Of a stretch of DNA of 64,000 nucleotides, positions 38,201 through 47,474 are shown piece by piece. Under the pieces are notes generated by a model, which was given only the letters and a program-made list of their open reading frames with translations, ran no database searches and had not been told where the DNA came from. This DNA comes from Planctomycetota bacterium (GTDB taxonomy: Bacteria; Planctomycetota; Planctomycetia; Pirellulales; UBA1268). How positions within the stretch are numbered: the first letter of the stretch is position 1; every line of letters begins with the position of its first letter. The position numbers were made by a program, and so were the translations under genes. The stretch spans positions 1 through 64,000 of the forward strand of contig JAGWWA010000003.1 of NCBI GenBank assembly GCA_018970605.1, in the 5' to 3' direction.

Positions 38201-39592
38201 GTGCAGCAGCCCCGTATCATCATCATCGATTCCGCCGGCGCCGCCGCCCTGCCCTACTCACGGCTGGTGGCGCGGCTCCAGCCGCTCGACGTGCGGGTGG
38301 AGACGTCGCTCGAGGCGGCACTCGCCACGCTCTCCCGCGATTCCTGGGATCTCGGCGTGGTGACGGCCCGTTCGGGGCCGACTGCCGACGTGCTCTTCAC
38401 GGCCCTCCGCAAGGCGGACCCCCAGCTGCCGATGGTGGTGATCGACCCCAAGCCGAGCGTCGAGACCGCCCGCGCCTGCCTGAATGCGGGTGCCGGCGAC
38501 TACCTCGACATCGCCCTCGTCGAAAACGACCTCGAGGACTCGCTCGAGAAGCTTCTGCTGACGTCGCGGCGGCGGGCCCAGGAGGAGGTGCTTCGCCGCG
38601 CGGTCGAGCGGCCCTATTCGTTCGCCGAGTTTCTCGGCGAGAGTGGGGCGATGCAGCAGGTCTACTCGATCATCGATCGCGTGGCCACCAGTTCCGTCGA
38701 TGTGCTCGTCACCGGCGAAACCGGGACCGGCAAGGAACTCGTCGCCCGCGCGATCCACGCCCGTAGCCGACGGGCCGAGGGGCCGTTCGTGCCGGTCGAC
38801 TGTGGGGCGATCCCCGACGCCCTGATCGAGAGCGAACTCTTCGGCCACGAGCGCGGGGCGTTCACGGGCGCCGATGCCCGGCGAATGGGGCTCGTGGAGT
38901 TCGCCGACGGGGGCACGCTGTTCCTCGACGAGGTGGGCGAACTGCCCTTGCCGCTGCAGGCGAAGCTGCTTCGTGTGCTCCAGGAGCGGCGGGTGCGGCG
39001 GGTCGGAGCGAGGCAGGAGAACCCGGTCGATGTCCGGGTGGTCGCCGCCACCTCCCGCGAGATCGATCAGATGGTGCAGCGGGGCGAGTTTCGCCGCGAC
39101 CTCTTCTACCGGATCAACGTGGTGCGGATCGACCTGCCTCCGCTCCGCACGCGGGGCGACGACATCGGCCTGCTCGCCGAGCACTTCGCCAACAAGGCGG
39201 CCGCTGAGATGGGGCGGAGCGTCGGCGGGCTCTCAACCGATGTCTACCAGGTGCTCAAGGGCTACCACTGGCCGGGCAACGTCCGCGAGTTGCAAAACGT
39301 GGTTCGTCGGGCGATCGCGATGACGCGGTCGTCGATGGCAGGCATCGACGACCTTCCTGACGACGTGGTGAGCGCGGCGGGCCGGACGGTCGGGGCCGAG
39401 GCAGGAGCGGTCGGCTTCTTTGCCCAGCGGGCGGAACACGTGGCGCGGTTCGAGAAGCAGTTCCTCACCGACCTACTCACGCGGCACCTCGGCGACGTGT
39501 CGGCGGCCGCCCGCGAGGCACGGCTGCCCCGGGGAACGCTGTATCGGCTGATGAAGGGACACGGCCTCGACGGCGGTCAGTTCCGGAAGTGA
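38201..39592 (+). CDS. Sigma-54-dependent transcriptional regulator (NtrC-like) with degenerate receiver domain
   Basis: AAA+ GETGTGKELVARAIH, GAFTGA, LFLDEVGELPLPLQAKLLRVLQE; C-terminal Fis-type HTH; GTG start 38201. Confidence 0.9.
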   Translation: MQQPRIIIIDSAGAAALPYSRLVARLQPLDVRVETSLEAALATLSRDSWDLGVVTARSGPTADVLFTALRKADPQLPMVVIDPKPSVETARACLNAGAGDYLDIALVENDLEDSLEKLLLTSRRRAQEEVLRRAVERPYSFAEFLGESGAMQQVYSIIDRVATSSVDVLVTGETGTGKELVARAIHARSRRAEGPFVPVDCGAIPDALIESELFGHERGAFTGADARRMGLVEFADGGTLFLDEVGELPLPLQAKLLRVLQERRVRRVGARQENPVDVRVVAATSREIDQMVQRGEFRRDLFYRINVVRIDLPPLRTRGDDIGLLAEHFANKAAAEMGRSVGGLSTDVYQVLKGYHWPGNVRELQNVVRRAIAMTRSSMAGIDDLPDDVVSAAGRTVGAEAGAVGFFAQRAEHVARFEKQFLTDLLTRHLGDVSAAAREARLPRGTLYRLMKGHGLDGGQFRK

Positions 39593-39640
39593 TGCGGGTC
39601 ACGATCGAACATCGTGCTCGAGGTTTCGGCGAGTGAAAGC

Positions 39641-39722
39641 CGACCGGCCGTGAGGCCGCGGGCGAACGACGCTGGACGCTGCGTCTGGTGGTGGTTCGCC
39701 CCACGCCTTACGGCGTTGGGCT
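39641..39722 (+). repeat. Family-E dispersed repeat
   Basis: CGACCGGCCG...GGACGCTGCGTCTGGTGGTGGTTCGCCCCACGCCTTACGGCGTTGGGCTT; matches 47401-47474 and inverted 22998-23050. Confidence 0.75.
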
Positions 39723-39741
39723 TGGACGGTGCGGGGCGAGT

Positions 39742-39797
39742 TGCACAGGGTTTCAACCTGTGCCGGATATGCCGCAGGTTGAAAACCTGCGCTACGG
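39742..39797. repeat. Family-F double palindrome (CACAGGgtttcaACCTGTG and GCAGGTTgaaAACCTGC)
   Basis: Two adjacent hairpins; related palindrome at 2488-2510. Confidence 0.55.
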
Positions 39798-39835
39798 GGC
39801 CGCCGGGGGGCCACGCCGCGACTGCGTGCCGACCT

Positions 39836-41254
39836 TCAGTTCTTCTTTTTGCGGTCCCAGGTCTGGCCAGCCTTGTAGCGGGCGACCCGTTCCCGGAGCT
39901 CTTCGTTCGTGGTGATCCCGAGCACCCTGTCGAGCGCCTTCGTGAACTCGTCCTTATTGGCGTCGCGGAGCTTCTGGTGGTGTGCGAGCTCCACCACGCT
40001 GCGGCAGGCCGGCTCGGCGAGCGCGGGGTCGTCGAGATAGGGAACGACGAAACGGAACGTCTCGATCGTGCGGATCGCGTTGGCCCGCTCCAGAATCCGG
40101 GCCTTGTCCTCCGTCCGTTCGCAGAGCGCCATGGTCTTCACGAGCAGGTCGAGCTTTTCGCGGTCGTTGAGCTTGTTGTCGGGCAGCGGGGCGATCCGGA
40201 TGAGCGTGCCGAGCAGCAGGTCCTTCTCCTGCGGATCGTCCGCCTTGCCGAGGAGGTCCAGCAGCCGGTCCTTCACGGTGGCATCCGGCCACTTGGAGAG
40301 GGCTTCGAGTCCCTGCGGCCGTCGTGCCGGATCAGCGAGCATCGCATCGACGATCACCATCACCTTCGGGCCGCCGACGCGAGCCAAGGCGGGCAGAAGC
40401 TTTGACCGGGACGGCTCGTCGGCCGCCTGATATCGATCGATGAGCACGTCGGTCGAGGGGCCGGCGTTTCGCGCGGCGGTGCAGACGGAGGCGATGGCGA
40501 GTTCCGCGGCCCGTTGCTCGTCCCCCGACGCCTTCAGCAGCGACTGCACCATGGCCGGGATCTCGTTCGGTCCGCCGAAGCGGGCGAGCGCCCGCATCGC
40601 CGCCTGGCGGACCGCAGCGTCGCCGTCGGCGGCGGCCTGCACGAGCACCGGCAACGCTGCCCGATCGCGGCGTTCGGCCAGCGCGTCGATCACGGCCGCC
40701 CGCGTGGCTGGGGAGCCGGTCGCGGCGGCGGCCCGGATCGCCGCGGCGGCGTCGGGGCCGGCGATCTCCACGAGCCCACGACGGGCGGCGTCGCGCTGGG
40801 GCCCGTCGGCTGAGAGCGAGGTCACCAGCACCGCCACGTCGGCCGGACCGCCGAGTCGGCCGATGAGTTGCACGGCGGCGGCTCGGACCTCGGCGCTGCT
40901 CGCCGAGGCGGCCACCTGTGCGGCGGCGGGCAAGGCCGCCGCGTCGCCGCGATCGGCGAGCGCGAGGAGAAGGGCTGCCTGCCGGGACGGAGGCAGGCTC
41001 GCAAGCTGGTCGGCGACCATCCGCGTGGCCCAGTCTCCCTTCAGGCCGTGGCGGATCGCGTCGAGCGCCACCGCCCGGAGGTCGGCGTCGCCCGAACCGA
41101 GCAGCGACACCACGTCGTCGGCGGCCTGCCTGGTCGAGGCAGAGATGGCATCGGCGGCCGTGAGGATCTGCGGCACGATCAGCGACGTGAGCACCAGGGC
41201 CGTGATCAGGGCTGTGGTCGGGCTCATGGGACCGTGCTGACTGGTGACTGGCAT
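39836..41254 (-). CDS. HEAT-repeat domain protein, secreted
   Basis: Signal-like N-terminus and repeated AAAQVAASASSAEVRAAAVQLIGRLGGPADVAVLVTSL-type helical repeats. Confidence 0.75.
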   Translation of the reverse strand: MPVTSQHGPMSPTTALITALVLTSLIVPQILTAADAISASTRQAADDVVSLLGSGDADLRAVALDAIRHGLKGDWATRMVADQLASLPPSRQAALLLALADRGDAAALPAAAQVAASASSAEVRAAAVQLIGRLGGPADVAVLVTSLSADGPQRDAARRGLVEIAGPDAAAAIRAAAATGSPATRAAVIDALAERRDRAALPVLVQAAADGDAAVRQAAMRALARFGGPNEIPAMVQSLLKASGDEQRAAELAIASVCTAARNAGPSTDVLIDRYQAADEPSRSKLLPALARVGGPKVMVIVDAMLADPARRPQGLEALSKWPDATVKDRLLDLLGKADDPQEKDLLLGTLIRIAPLPDNKLNDREKLDLLVKTMALCERTEDKARILERANAIRTIETFRFVVPYLDDPALAEPACRSVVELAHHQKLRDANKDEFTKALDRVLGITTNEELRERVARYKAGQTWDRKKKN

Positions 41255-41304
41255 GAGATGAGGCTCGTGGAGTGCGGGGCGATGATGCTCGAGGTTCGGC
41301 GGAT

Positions 41305-42051
41305 TCAGGGGGCGACGGTGTCGTCGAGGCAGGCCAGCAGGCCGCTCTGCGCCGCGACCCGGACCGCTCGTGACCGGTGTGTCTTTGGCGCGTCGCCGAC
41401 GGTGGCGGCGACGGAACGGTAGATCGTGCTCGCGGCCTCACGATCACCGGCGGCGAGAAAGGCGTCGGCGCAGGCGAGTCGGGCGTCGATCACGGCATCG
41501 GCCACCGGACCCGCCTGAGGCTTTGCCGCGGCGAGCGCCGCCGCGGCATCAGGCGTGGCGATCCGGCCGAGCGCGACGGCCGCGGCGGCGGCGAGCTTCG
41601 CATCGCCACCGAGGAGTGCCGCCAGCGGCTTCACGCTCGCGGCATCCCGTCGGTTGGCGAGCGACGAGATCATGCCGATCGCGAGGTCACCGCTGACCGA
41701 TCCGAGGGCGTTCCGGATCGCGTCGCCCGCCGCCGGCACCGGGATTCGCTCGAGGGCGAACCGTGCCATGTGGGATTCGGCGGGGTCGGCGAGCCGCGGC
41801 GCGAGCACGGGCACCGACGCCGCCGTGCCGATCATCGAGAGCTTGCGGCAGGCGTATTCCTTCGCCGCCCGGGATGCCTTCCCGGTGACGATTTCACCGA
41901 AGCGTCGCTCCAGGTCGGCGGTCAGGGCGGCGTCGCCGTGGCACGCGATGACGGCGGCATCGAGCTTCGCCAGCGGCGCCGCGTCGGCCCCCCAGTCGAA
42001 TGCCGCGAGGGCCTTGAACTCGTCGTCGAGCGGAATGTGGTCGTATGCCAT
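41305..42051 (-). CDS. HEAT-repeat-like protein
   Basis: Helical repeats ACRKLSMIGTAASVPVLAPRLADPAESHMARFALERI, PLAALLGGDAKLAAAAAVALGRIATPDAAAAL. Confidence 0.65.
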   Translation of the reverse strand: MAYDHIPLDDEFKALAAFDWGADAAPLAKLDAAVIACHGDAALTADLERRFGEIVTGKASRAAKEYACRKLSMIGTAASVPVLAPRLADPAESHMARFALERIPVPAAGDAIRNALGSVSGDLAIGMISSLANRRDAASVKPLAALLGGDAKLAAAAAVALGRIATPDAAAALAAAKPQAGPVADAVIDARLACADAFLAAGDREAASTIYRSVAATVGDAPKTHRSRAVRVAAQSGLLACLDDTVAP

Positions 42052-42066
42052 GCGGAATGCTCCGGG

Positions 42067-43377
42067 TCAGAGTGTCCAGGGTTCGCGGCGGGCTCGGTCG
42101 AGCAGGCGGTTGGCCTCCTCGTCGTTGACGAATCGCTGCGCGGCGCGATCCCATTCGAGCGAACGCTCCAGCCGGCGGACGAGGCCGAGCATGTGCGGCG
42201 CCGTCATCGTGTTGATGGCCACCTCGAGGTCGCGGAACGGCCGCTGCCGCGTCTTGACGCATTCGATGAAGTCGCCATAGATGCCGCCGCTGCCGCGGTA
42301 GGCGGGTACCGCCCGGGGAGTCGCCGCGTTTCCATCGCCGCGGATCGTGATGCCGCGCTCATGCGAGATCGTGGCGGCGGTGTCGGCGGGGCGAAGCTGT
42401 TTCGGCCGGTTGCAGTGCACCTCGACGCCATTGGGGTAGACGAGCGTCGCGTAGGCCGACGCCTGACCGTCGGCCGCGGCACGATGCCAGACGGCCTTCG
42501 TGGGCTGGAGATCGAGGAGCCCGGCGGCGAAGATCGTGCCGCCGAAGTTGTGGGCGCCCCAGTCGGTGAGGCTGCCGCCCGAGTAGTCGATGTACGACCG
42601 CCAGCTGTTGCCCCCGGTGCCGAAGTTGCCGTCGCAGCGGCCCGGGTTGTACGGCTCCCAGGGAGCCGGACCAAGCCAGAGTTCCCAGTCGATGTCCGAC
42701 GGCGTGGCGACCGCCGGCAGGTAGCAGGCCATCGAGGACGGGCCGGGGTCGATGTCGACCGACGTGATCCGGCCGAGTTCGCCGGCCCAGCAGGGATCGA
42801 CGATCTCGCGGTAGTCTTCCAGCACCCGCTGGCTGCCGCCGGAGACCACGCGACCATAGCGGCGTGCGGCCTGGATCATCAGTGGCCCTTCGCGGAGCGT
42901 GAGCGTCTCGGGCTTCTGGAGGTAGATGTCCTTGCCGGCGCGGCAGGCCGCGATGGTCATCAGCGAGTGCCAGTGGTCGGGCGTGGCGATATGGACGGCG
43001 TCGATGTCGTCGCGGCCGAGCAGTTCACGAAAGTCGACGTAGGCCGCGCAGTCGCGGGAGCCCTGCTTTTCGTCCACGCGGCCCTTGGCGTCATCCCGCC
43101 ACTTCTTCCGAACATCGCAGACGGCGACGTATTGCACGTCGGGCCGGGCGAGAAACGCCCGCTGGTCGCCCGAGCCCATGTTGCCCATGCCGATGCCACC
43201 CATCACGATCCGGTCGCTCGCCGGCGGCGTCGTGGCGTCGCCGAGCGCCTTCGAGGTGATCACGTAGGGCGCCGCGACGACGGCGGCCGAGGCCTGGAGT
43301 GAAGCCGCCAGAAAGCGGCGCCGGGTGGGTGGGAGTTTGTCTCGCATGGTCCCCTCTCTGGATGCGGTCAGTGGCAT
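42067..43377 (-). CDS. Gfo/Idh/MocA family oxidoreductase with Tat-like signal
   Basis: TRRRFLAASLQASAAVVAAPYV; GGIGMGNMGSGDQRAFLARPDVQYVAVCDVRKKW; HIATPDHWHSLMTIAACRAGKDIYLQKPETLTLREG. Confidence 0.9.
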   Translation of the reverse strand: MPLTASREGTMRDKLPPTRRRFLAASLQASAAVVAAPYVITSKALGDATTPPASDRIVMGGIGMGNMGSGDQRAFLARPDVQYVAVCDVRKKWRDDAKGRVDEKQGSRDCAAYVDFRELLGRDDIDAVHIATPDHWHSLMTIAACRAGKDIYLQKPETLTLREGPLMIQAARRYGRVVSGGSQRVLEDYREIVDPCWAGELGRITSVDIDPGPSSMACYLPAVATPSDIDWELWLGPAPWEPYNPGRCDGNFGTGGNSWRSYIDYSGGSLTDWGAHNFGGTIFAAGLLDLQPTKAVWHRAAADGQASAYATLVYPNGVEVHCNRPKQLRPADTAATISHERGITIRGDGNAATPRAVPAYRGSGGIYGDFIECVKTRQRPFRDLEVAINTMTAPHMLGLVRRLERSLEWDRAAQRFVNDEEANRLLDRARREPWTL

Positions 43378-43576
43378 CGAAATGTAGCGGCGTCCCCGAG
43401 GTCAAACAAACCACAAACGGGTGATATGGCTGGCCCGACACCCGGATCGTCGTCACGGGACGATCGCTTGCCAATTGCGGCGGAAATCGGCCGACCGGGC
43501 AGGCAGAGGGCATGGGGAGCCCCGAGCGCACGGTGAACGCCTCGTCAGCATCGCACGTGATGCTCGCGCGTCGTCT

Positions 43577-43655
43577 GGTCACCGCCGCCGGCCGGCGACA
43601 TGCTCGTCGCCGGCGGGACGTGTGAGTTCTCTTCCCCAACGGTACCGAGCAAGTC
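43577..43655 (-). repeat. Family-G dispersed repeat
   Basis: Reverse complement GGTACCGTTGGGGAAGAGAACTCACACGTCCCGCCGGCGACGAGCATGTCGCCGGC matches 23253-23322. Confidence 0.65.
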
Positions 43656-43799
43656 TTGCGGTGCACACGTCTCACCGGCTTCTGCGCGTGCCCCCGATCC
43701 GGCTGCTCCCCCGTCCGGAATCCCATGCCAGGGATGATGGTGCGGCGGGCATGGGCAGCCCCGAGCCTTGTGGCGCCTCACGATCACATGAAACTCGGA

Positions 43800-45797
43800 T
43801 CAGCCGTCGAGCGGCTTGATCCAGATGTTGCGGAATCGCACCGGGCTGCCGTGGTCCTGGAGGAAGAGTGGCCCTCTGCCGGTTTTTCGCAGGGTCGCTT
43901 CGATGGCCCGCAGATGGTCGGTCACGCCGTGCCGGTAGGGGATGTAGGGCGAACGTGGCTCCGTGAACTCGATCCCATCCTGGACGAGTTTTCCGTTGAG
44001 CCAGGCGGTGATGCGCCCCGGCGCGGTGATCGCTCCGTCCGCATTCCGTCGCGGCGCGAGGAAGCGAATGTCGTAGACCTGCCACTCGCCCGTGGGACGG
44101 GCTGCGTTCACCAGCGGCTTGCCGAACCGGTAGAGCGAACCTTCGTCCTGGTCGGTCGGTGGCTCGACGCCGAAGGAATCGTAGATCTGCATCTCGTAGT
44201 GGCCGTGGATGTAGAGGCCGCTGTTGCCCTTGGCGGTCGGCACGGTCATGAACTCGGCGTGGATGTCGGCGTCGCGAAACACCGGCATGGAGACGAGGTG
44301 GTTGGCGTGGCCTTTCGACGCCCCCATCACGAGCGTGCCGTCCACGACCTTCCAGTCGATCGCCCCGCCATCCATGGCCGTGAACTTCGGCCCGCCGGGC
44401 TCGCTGCCGTCGCCGAAGAGCAGGATCGCCCCGGGGGGCGGCGGGACAGGGAGCGGCTCCTGCACGGGATGGAAGTCGGCTGCGTCGCCGGTCCTCGGTT
44501 CGATGCCCCGGAGCGTGCGGTCGGCGAAGTCGGCATACCGCAGCCAGTCGTATTCGAGCAGGTCGTGCTTGCCGGTGCGGACGTGGTAGCCGATCGTCCG
44601 ACCGACCGGCGTATCAACAGGCGGCCACTCGGTCGTGCCGAGGCCCTCCAGGCCAAAGAGTCCCCAGACGGGGCCGGCGGCGACGGCGGCGAGAAACTCC
44701 CCCTTCGGATCGGCCCACCGGTCGTCGATCGCGCTGGCAACATAGAGTGGACGCGGCGCCGCCATCGCGAGCGTCACGTGGGCATCGACGGGAAGGTCGG
44801 TTTCCCGATCGGCGTACGTGCGGAACGCCGGGCAGAACCAGTGCGGAAACCGACGCGTGATCGCCTCGACGGTCTCGCCGTAGTTTCGACGCTCGAGCGC
44901 CGCGCCGCCGCAGCCTGACTCGTTGGAGACCACCATCGCGAACCGCGCGTCGCAGGCGCCGGCCCAGATGGCCGCCTTGCCGTTCCGCGAGTGACCCACC
45001 ACGACCACCTTTGCGGCATCGACCTCAGGCAATGTGACGAGCCAGTCGAGTATCCGGCAGAGCTGCCAGGCCCAGGTGGCGATCGCGCCCGGTTCGTCGG
45101 CGGCAAGGTCGCCTTCCACCGGCCTGCCGAGCGAGGCGAGGGCGCTCGCCGCACGGCCGTCGGCACGATCCGGAAAGACGTCGCCGTAGCAGGCCGTGGC
45201 CACGCCGTAGCCGCGGTCGAGCAGTTTCTCGACAGGCCAGTGCCGCGCGTCCTTGGCCCGCGAGGTGTGCGTGGCGCGATTGCCGACGATCTCCCCGCGC
45301 TTGTCGTCCGGGAGCCAGGCCTCGCACATCCGGATCGCCGGATCGGGATGCTCCGCCTGGTTGCCCTTGAAGTTGAGATGCAGGAACACCGGCACCGGGC
45401 GGTCGCTCGTCGGCAGGTAGGCGAGCACATCGGTCGTGACGGCCTGTGGCGTGTCGCCGAGCCGCAGCCGCGCCTGGAGCCGGGTGGCCTTGATGCCGTC
45501 GGCGAGCGTCACGTCAACGCGGTCGATGTCGCCGACCACGCTCACCGGCACCGCGGGTAGGCGACGGCCGTATACGGTCGTCTCGAGAAGCGCAAACTGA
45601 TGGGGCCGTATCGTCGTTCGCCAGGCATCAGGCGTCGCTGCAGTCTGACCGTCGGGGCCGGCAAGCACGTCCGGGAGCGCATAGGGCCGGATGGCCGATT
45701 CGTCGTAGTTGGCCTGCTCGGCAGCACGCGAATCGACGGCGGTCATTCCGATGGCTCCGGCAAGCATGGCGCACCGCGTGAAGGAAGCAGTCTTCAT
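43800..45797 (-). CDS. CE15-like (glucuronoyl esterase-type) alpha/beta hydrolase fused to C-terminal DUF1080 domain
   Basis: VVVVGHSRNGKAAIWAGACDARFAMVVSNESGCGGAAL...FGLEGLGTTEWPPVDTPVGRTIGYHVRTGKHDLLEYDWLRYADF then ILLFGDGSEPGGPKFTAMDGGAIDWKVVDGTLVMG...VRFRNIWIKPL. Confidence 0.8.
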   Translation of the reverse strand: MKTASFTRCAMLAGAIGMTAVDSRAAEQANYDESAIRPYALPDVLAGPDGQTAATPDAWRTTIRPHQFALLETTVYGRRLPAVPVSVVGDIDRVDVTLADGIKATRLQARLRLGDTPQAVTTDVLAYLPTSDRPVPVFLHLNFKGNQAEHPDPAIRMCEAWLPDDKRGEIVGNRATHTSRAKDARHWPVEKLLDRGYGVATACYGDVFPDRADGRAASALASLGRPVEGDLAADEPGAIATWAWQLCRILDWLVTLPEVDAAKVVVVGHSRNGKAAIWAGACDARFAMVVSNESGCGGAALERRNYGETVEAITRRFPHWFCPAFRTYADRETDLPVDAHVTLAMAAPRPLYVASAIDDRWADPKGEFLAAVAAGPVWGLFGLEGLGTTEWPPVDTPVGRTIGYHVRTGKHDLLEYDWLRYADFADRTLRGIEPRTGDAADFHPVQEPLPVPPPPGAILLFGDGSEPGGPKFTAMDGGAIDWKVVDGTLVMGASKGHANHLVSMPVFRDADIHAEFMTVPTAKGNSGLYIHGHYEMQIYDSFGVEPPTDQDEGSLYRFGKPLVNAARPTGEWQVYDIRFLAPRRNADGAITAPGRITAWLNGKLVQDGIEFTEPRSPYIPYRHGVTDHLRAIEATLRKTGRGPLFLQDHGSPVRFRNIWIKPLDG

Positions 45798-45901
45798 GAG
45801 AAGTCCCCGATCCGCAGCCTGTGACCCCTGGCGTGGCGCCGGCCTGCCGGCACCACGATGTTGTACCCTATGGTTTTGGGGCACCACAGGACATCGCGAC
45901 G

Positions 45902-47353
45902 ATGAGCCGAACCTCGCGACGAGCATTGTGCCGCGGAGCTGCTGCCGCCGTGGGCATGTGGGCGGCCTCATCGCGGCGCGGTTGCGCCGCCGGCGGGAGC
46001 AGCCTGACGACACTTCGCGTGAAGGACGTCCGCACCGGCTTTCGCGATCACCGTTATCGCACGCCCTACAAGTTTGGCGGCGTGCCGGTCGATCGCGTCA
46101 CGCTGCTCGACGTGACGATCGACACCGAACTGCCCGACGGCCGCGTGGTGACCGGCGTTGCCGCGATGCCCCTGGGGAACGTGTGGGCGTTTCCTGCTCG
46201 GGACCTGCCCTACCAGGCCACGCTCGATGCCATGAAGAGCCTCGCCGGACGGATCGCGGGCGTCGTCAGAGACTGTCCGGAGGCGGCGCATCCGCTCGAA
46301 CTCTGGCATCGCCTCGAGCCGGAGTTTCTCGCGGCGGCCGCTGCCGAGTCGGCCCGGCTGGCGCTGCCGGTGGCGATTCCGAAACTTGCCACGCTCGTGG
46401 TGGCGAGTCCGTTCGACGCGGCGCTGCACGACGCCTGCGGCAAGGCGCTCGGCCGCAGCAGTTTTCTGACCGTGGCGCCCGAACTCGTGGGACACGACCT
46501 CTCCCGCTATCTCGGCGCCGAGTTCGCCGGCGAGAGCCTTCAGGACGTGGTGCGGCCGCGGCCAGCCGACACGGTGCCGCTGTTTCACTCGGTTGGCGGC
46601 AGCGATCCGCTCTCGGCCGCCGAGGCCGATGCGATGGGCGTGCCCCGCGACGGCCTGCCGCGGACGCTCGCCGAGTGGATCGCGTTCAACGGCCTGTGGA
46701 ACATCAAGATCAAGCTCCAGGGCGAGTCGCTCGACTGGGACGTCGACCGCACGCTGGCGGTTGATCGCATCGCCCGCGAAACCCGTCCCGATGGAGGGTG
46801 GCGGTATTGCGTGGACTTCAACGAGCGCTGCCCGAACGTCGACTACGTGCTCGAGTACCTGCGGCGGGTGAAGGCGGGGTCGGCACGGTGCCTGGAGAGC
46901 ATTCTCTACGTGGAGCAACCGACCGTCCGCGATCTTGCCACCGTGCCGCGAAACGACATGCATCTCGCGGCGAAGCTCCGGCCCGTGGTGATCGACGAGT
47001 CGCTCACCGACCTCGAGACGCTGCTCCTCGCCCGCGACCTCGGCTACACCGGCGTGGCGCTCAAGGCATGCAAGGGGCAGTCGCACTCGCTCCTGATGGC
47101 GGCGGCGGCTCGACGGCACGGCATGTTCGTGTGCGTGCAGGATCTCACCTGCCCCGGCGCGGCGCTCGTGCATTCGGCCGGCATCGCGGCCTGGGTGCCG
47201 GGTGTGGCGGGGATCGAGGCGAACGCGCGGCAGTACGTACCGGAGGCGAACCGGGAGTGGGAGGACCGGCTGCCGGGAATTTTTCGCGTGACGGACGGGT
47301 CGATGCACACGGCCTGTCTGGCCGGCCGGCCAGGCCTCGGGGCGGCGGACTGA
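45902..47353 (+). CDS. Enolase-superfamily (mandelate racemase/muconate lactonizing-like) protein with Tat-like N-terminus
   Basis: MSRTSRRALCRGAAAAVGMWA; IKIKLQG, YCVDFNERC, ILYVEQPTVRD, PVVIDESLTDLETLLLARDLGYTGVALKACKGQS. Confidence 0.75.
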   Translation: MSRTSRRALCRGAAAAVGMWAASSRRGCAAGGSSLTTLRVKDVRTGFRDHRYRTPYKFGGVPVDRVTLLDVTIDTELPDGRVVTGVAAMPLGNVWAFPARDLPYQATLDAMKSLAGRIAGVVRDCPEAAHPLELWHRLEPEFLAAAAAESARLALPVAIPKLATLVVASPFDAALHDACGKALGRSSFLTVAPELVGHDLSRYLGAEFAGESLQDVVRPRPADTVPLFHSVGGSDPLSAAEADAMGVPRDGLPRTLAEWIAFNGLWNIKIKLQGESLDWDVDRTLAVDRIARETRPDGGWRYCVDFNERCPNVDYVLEYLRRVKAGSARCLESILYVEQPTVRDLATVPRNDMHLAAKLRPVVIDESLTDLETLLLARDLGYTGVALKACKGQSHSLLMAAAARRHGMFVCVQDLTCPGAALVHSAGIAAWVPGVAGIEANARQYVPEANREWEDRLPGIFRVTDGSMHTACLAGRPGLGAAD

Positions 47354-47400
47354 TCTGCGCCTTTGTGATGTGCATGATCGAGTGCGTGGCGACTGATGGC

Positions 47401-47474
47401 CGACCGGCCGCGGTCGAATGCCGGCTGGACGCCGCGCCTGGTGGCGGTTCGTCCCACACCTTACGGCGTTGGGC
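47401..47474 (+). repeat. Family-E dispersed repeat
   Basis: CGACCGGCCGCGGTCGAATGCCGGCTGGACGCCGCGCCTGGTGGCGGTTCGTCCCACACCTTACGGCGTTGGGCT. Confidence 0.75.
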
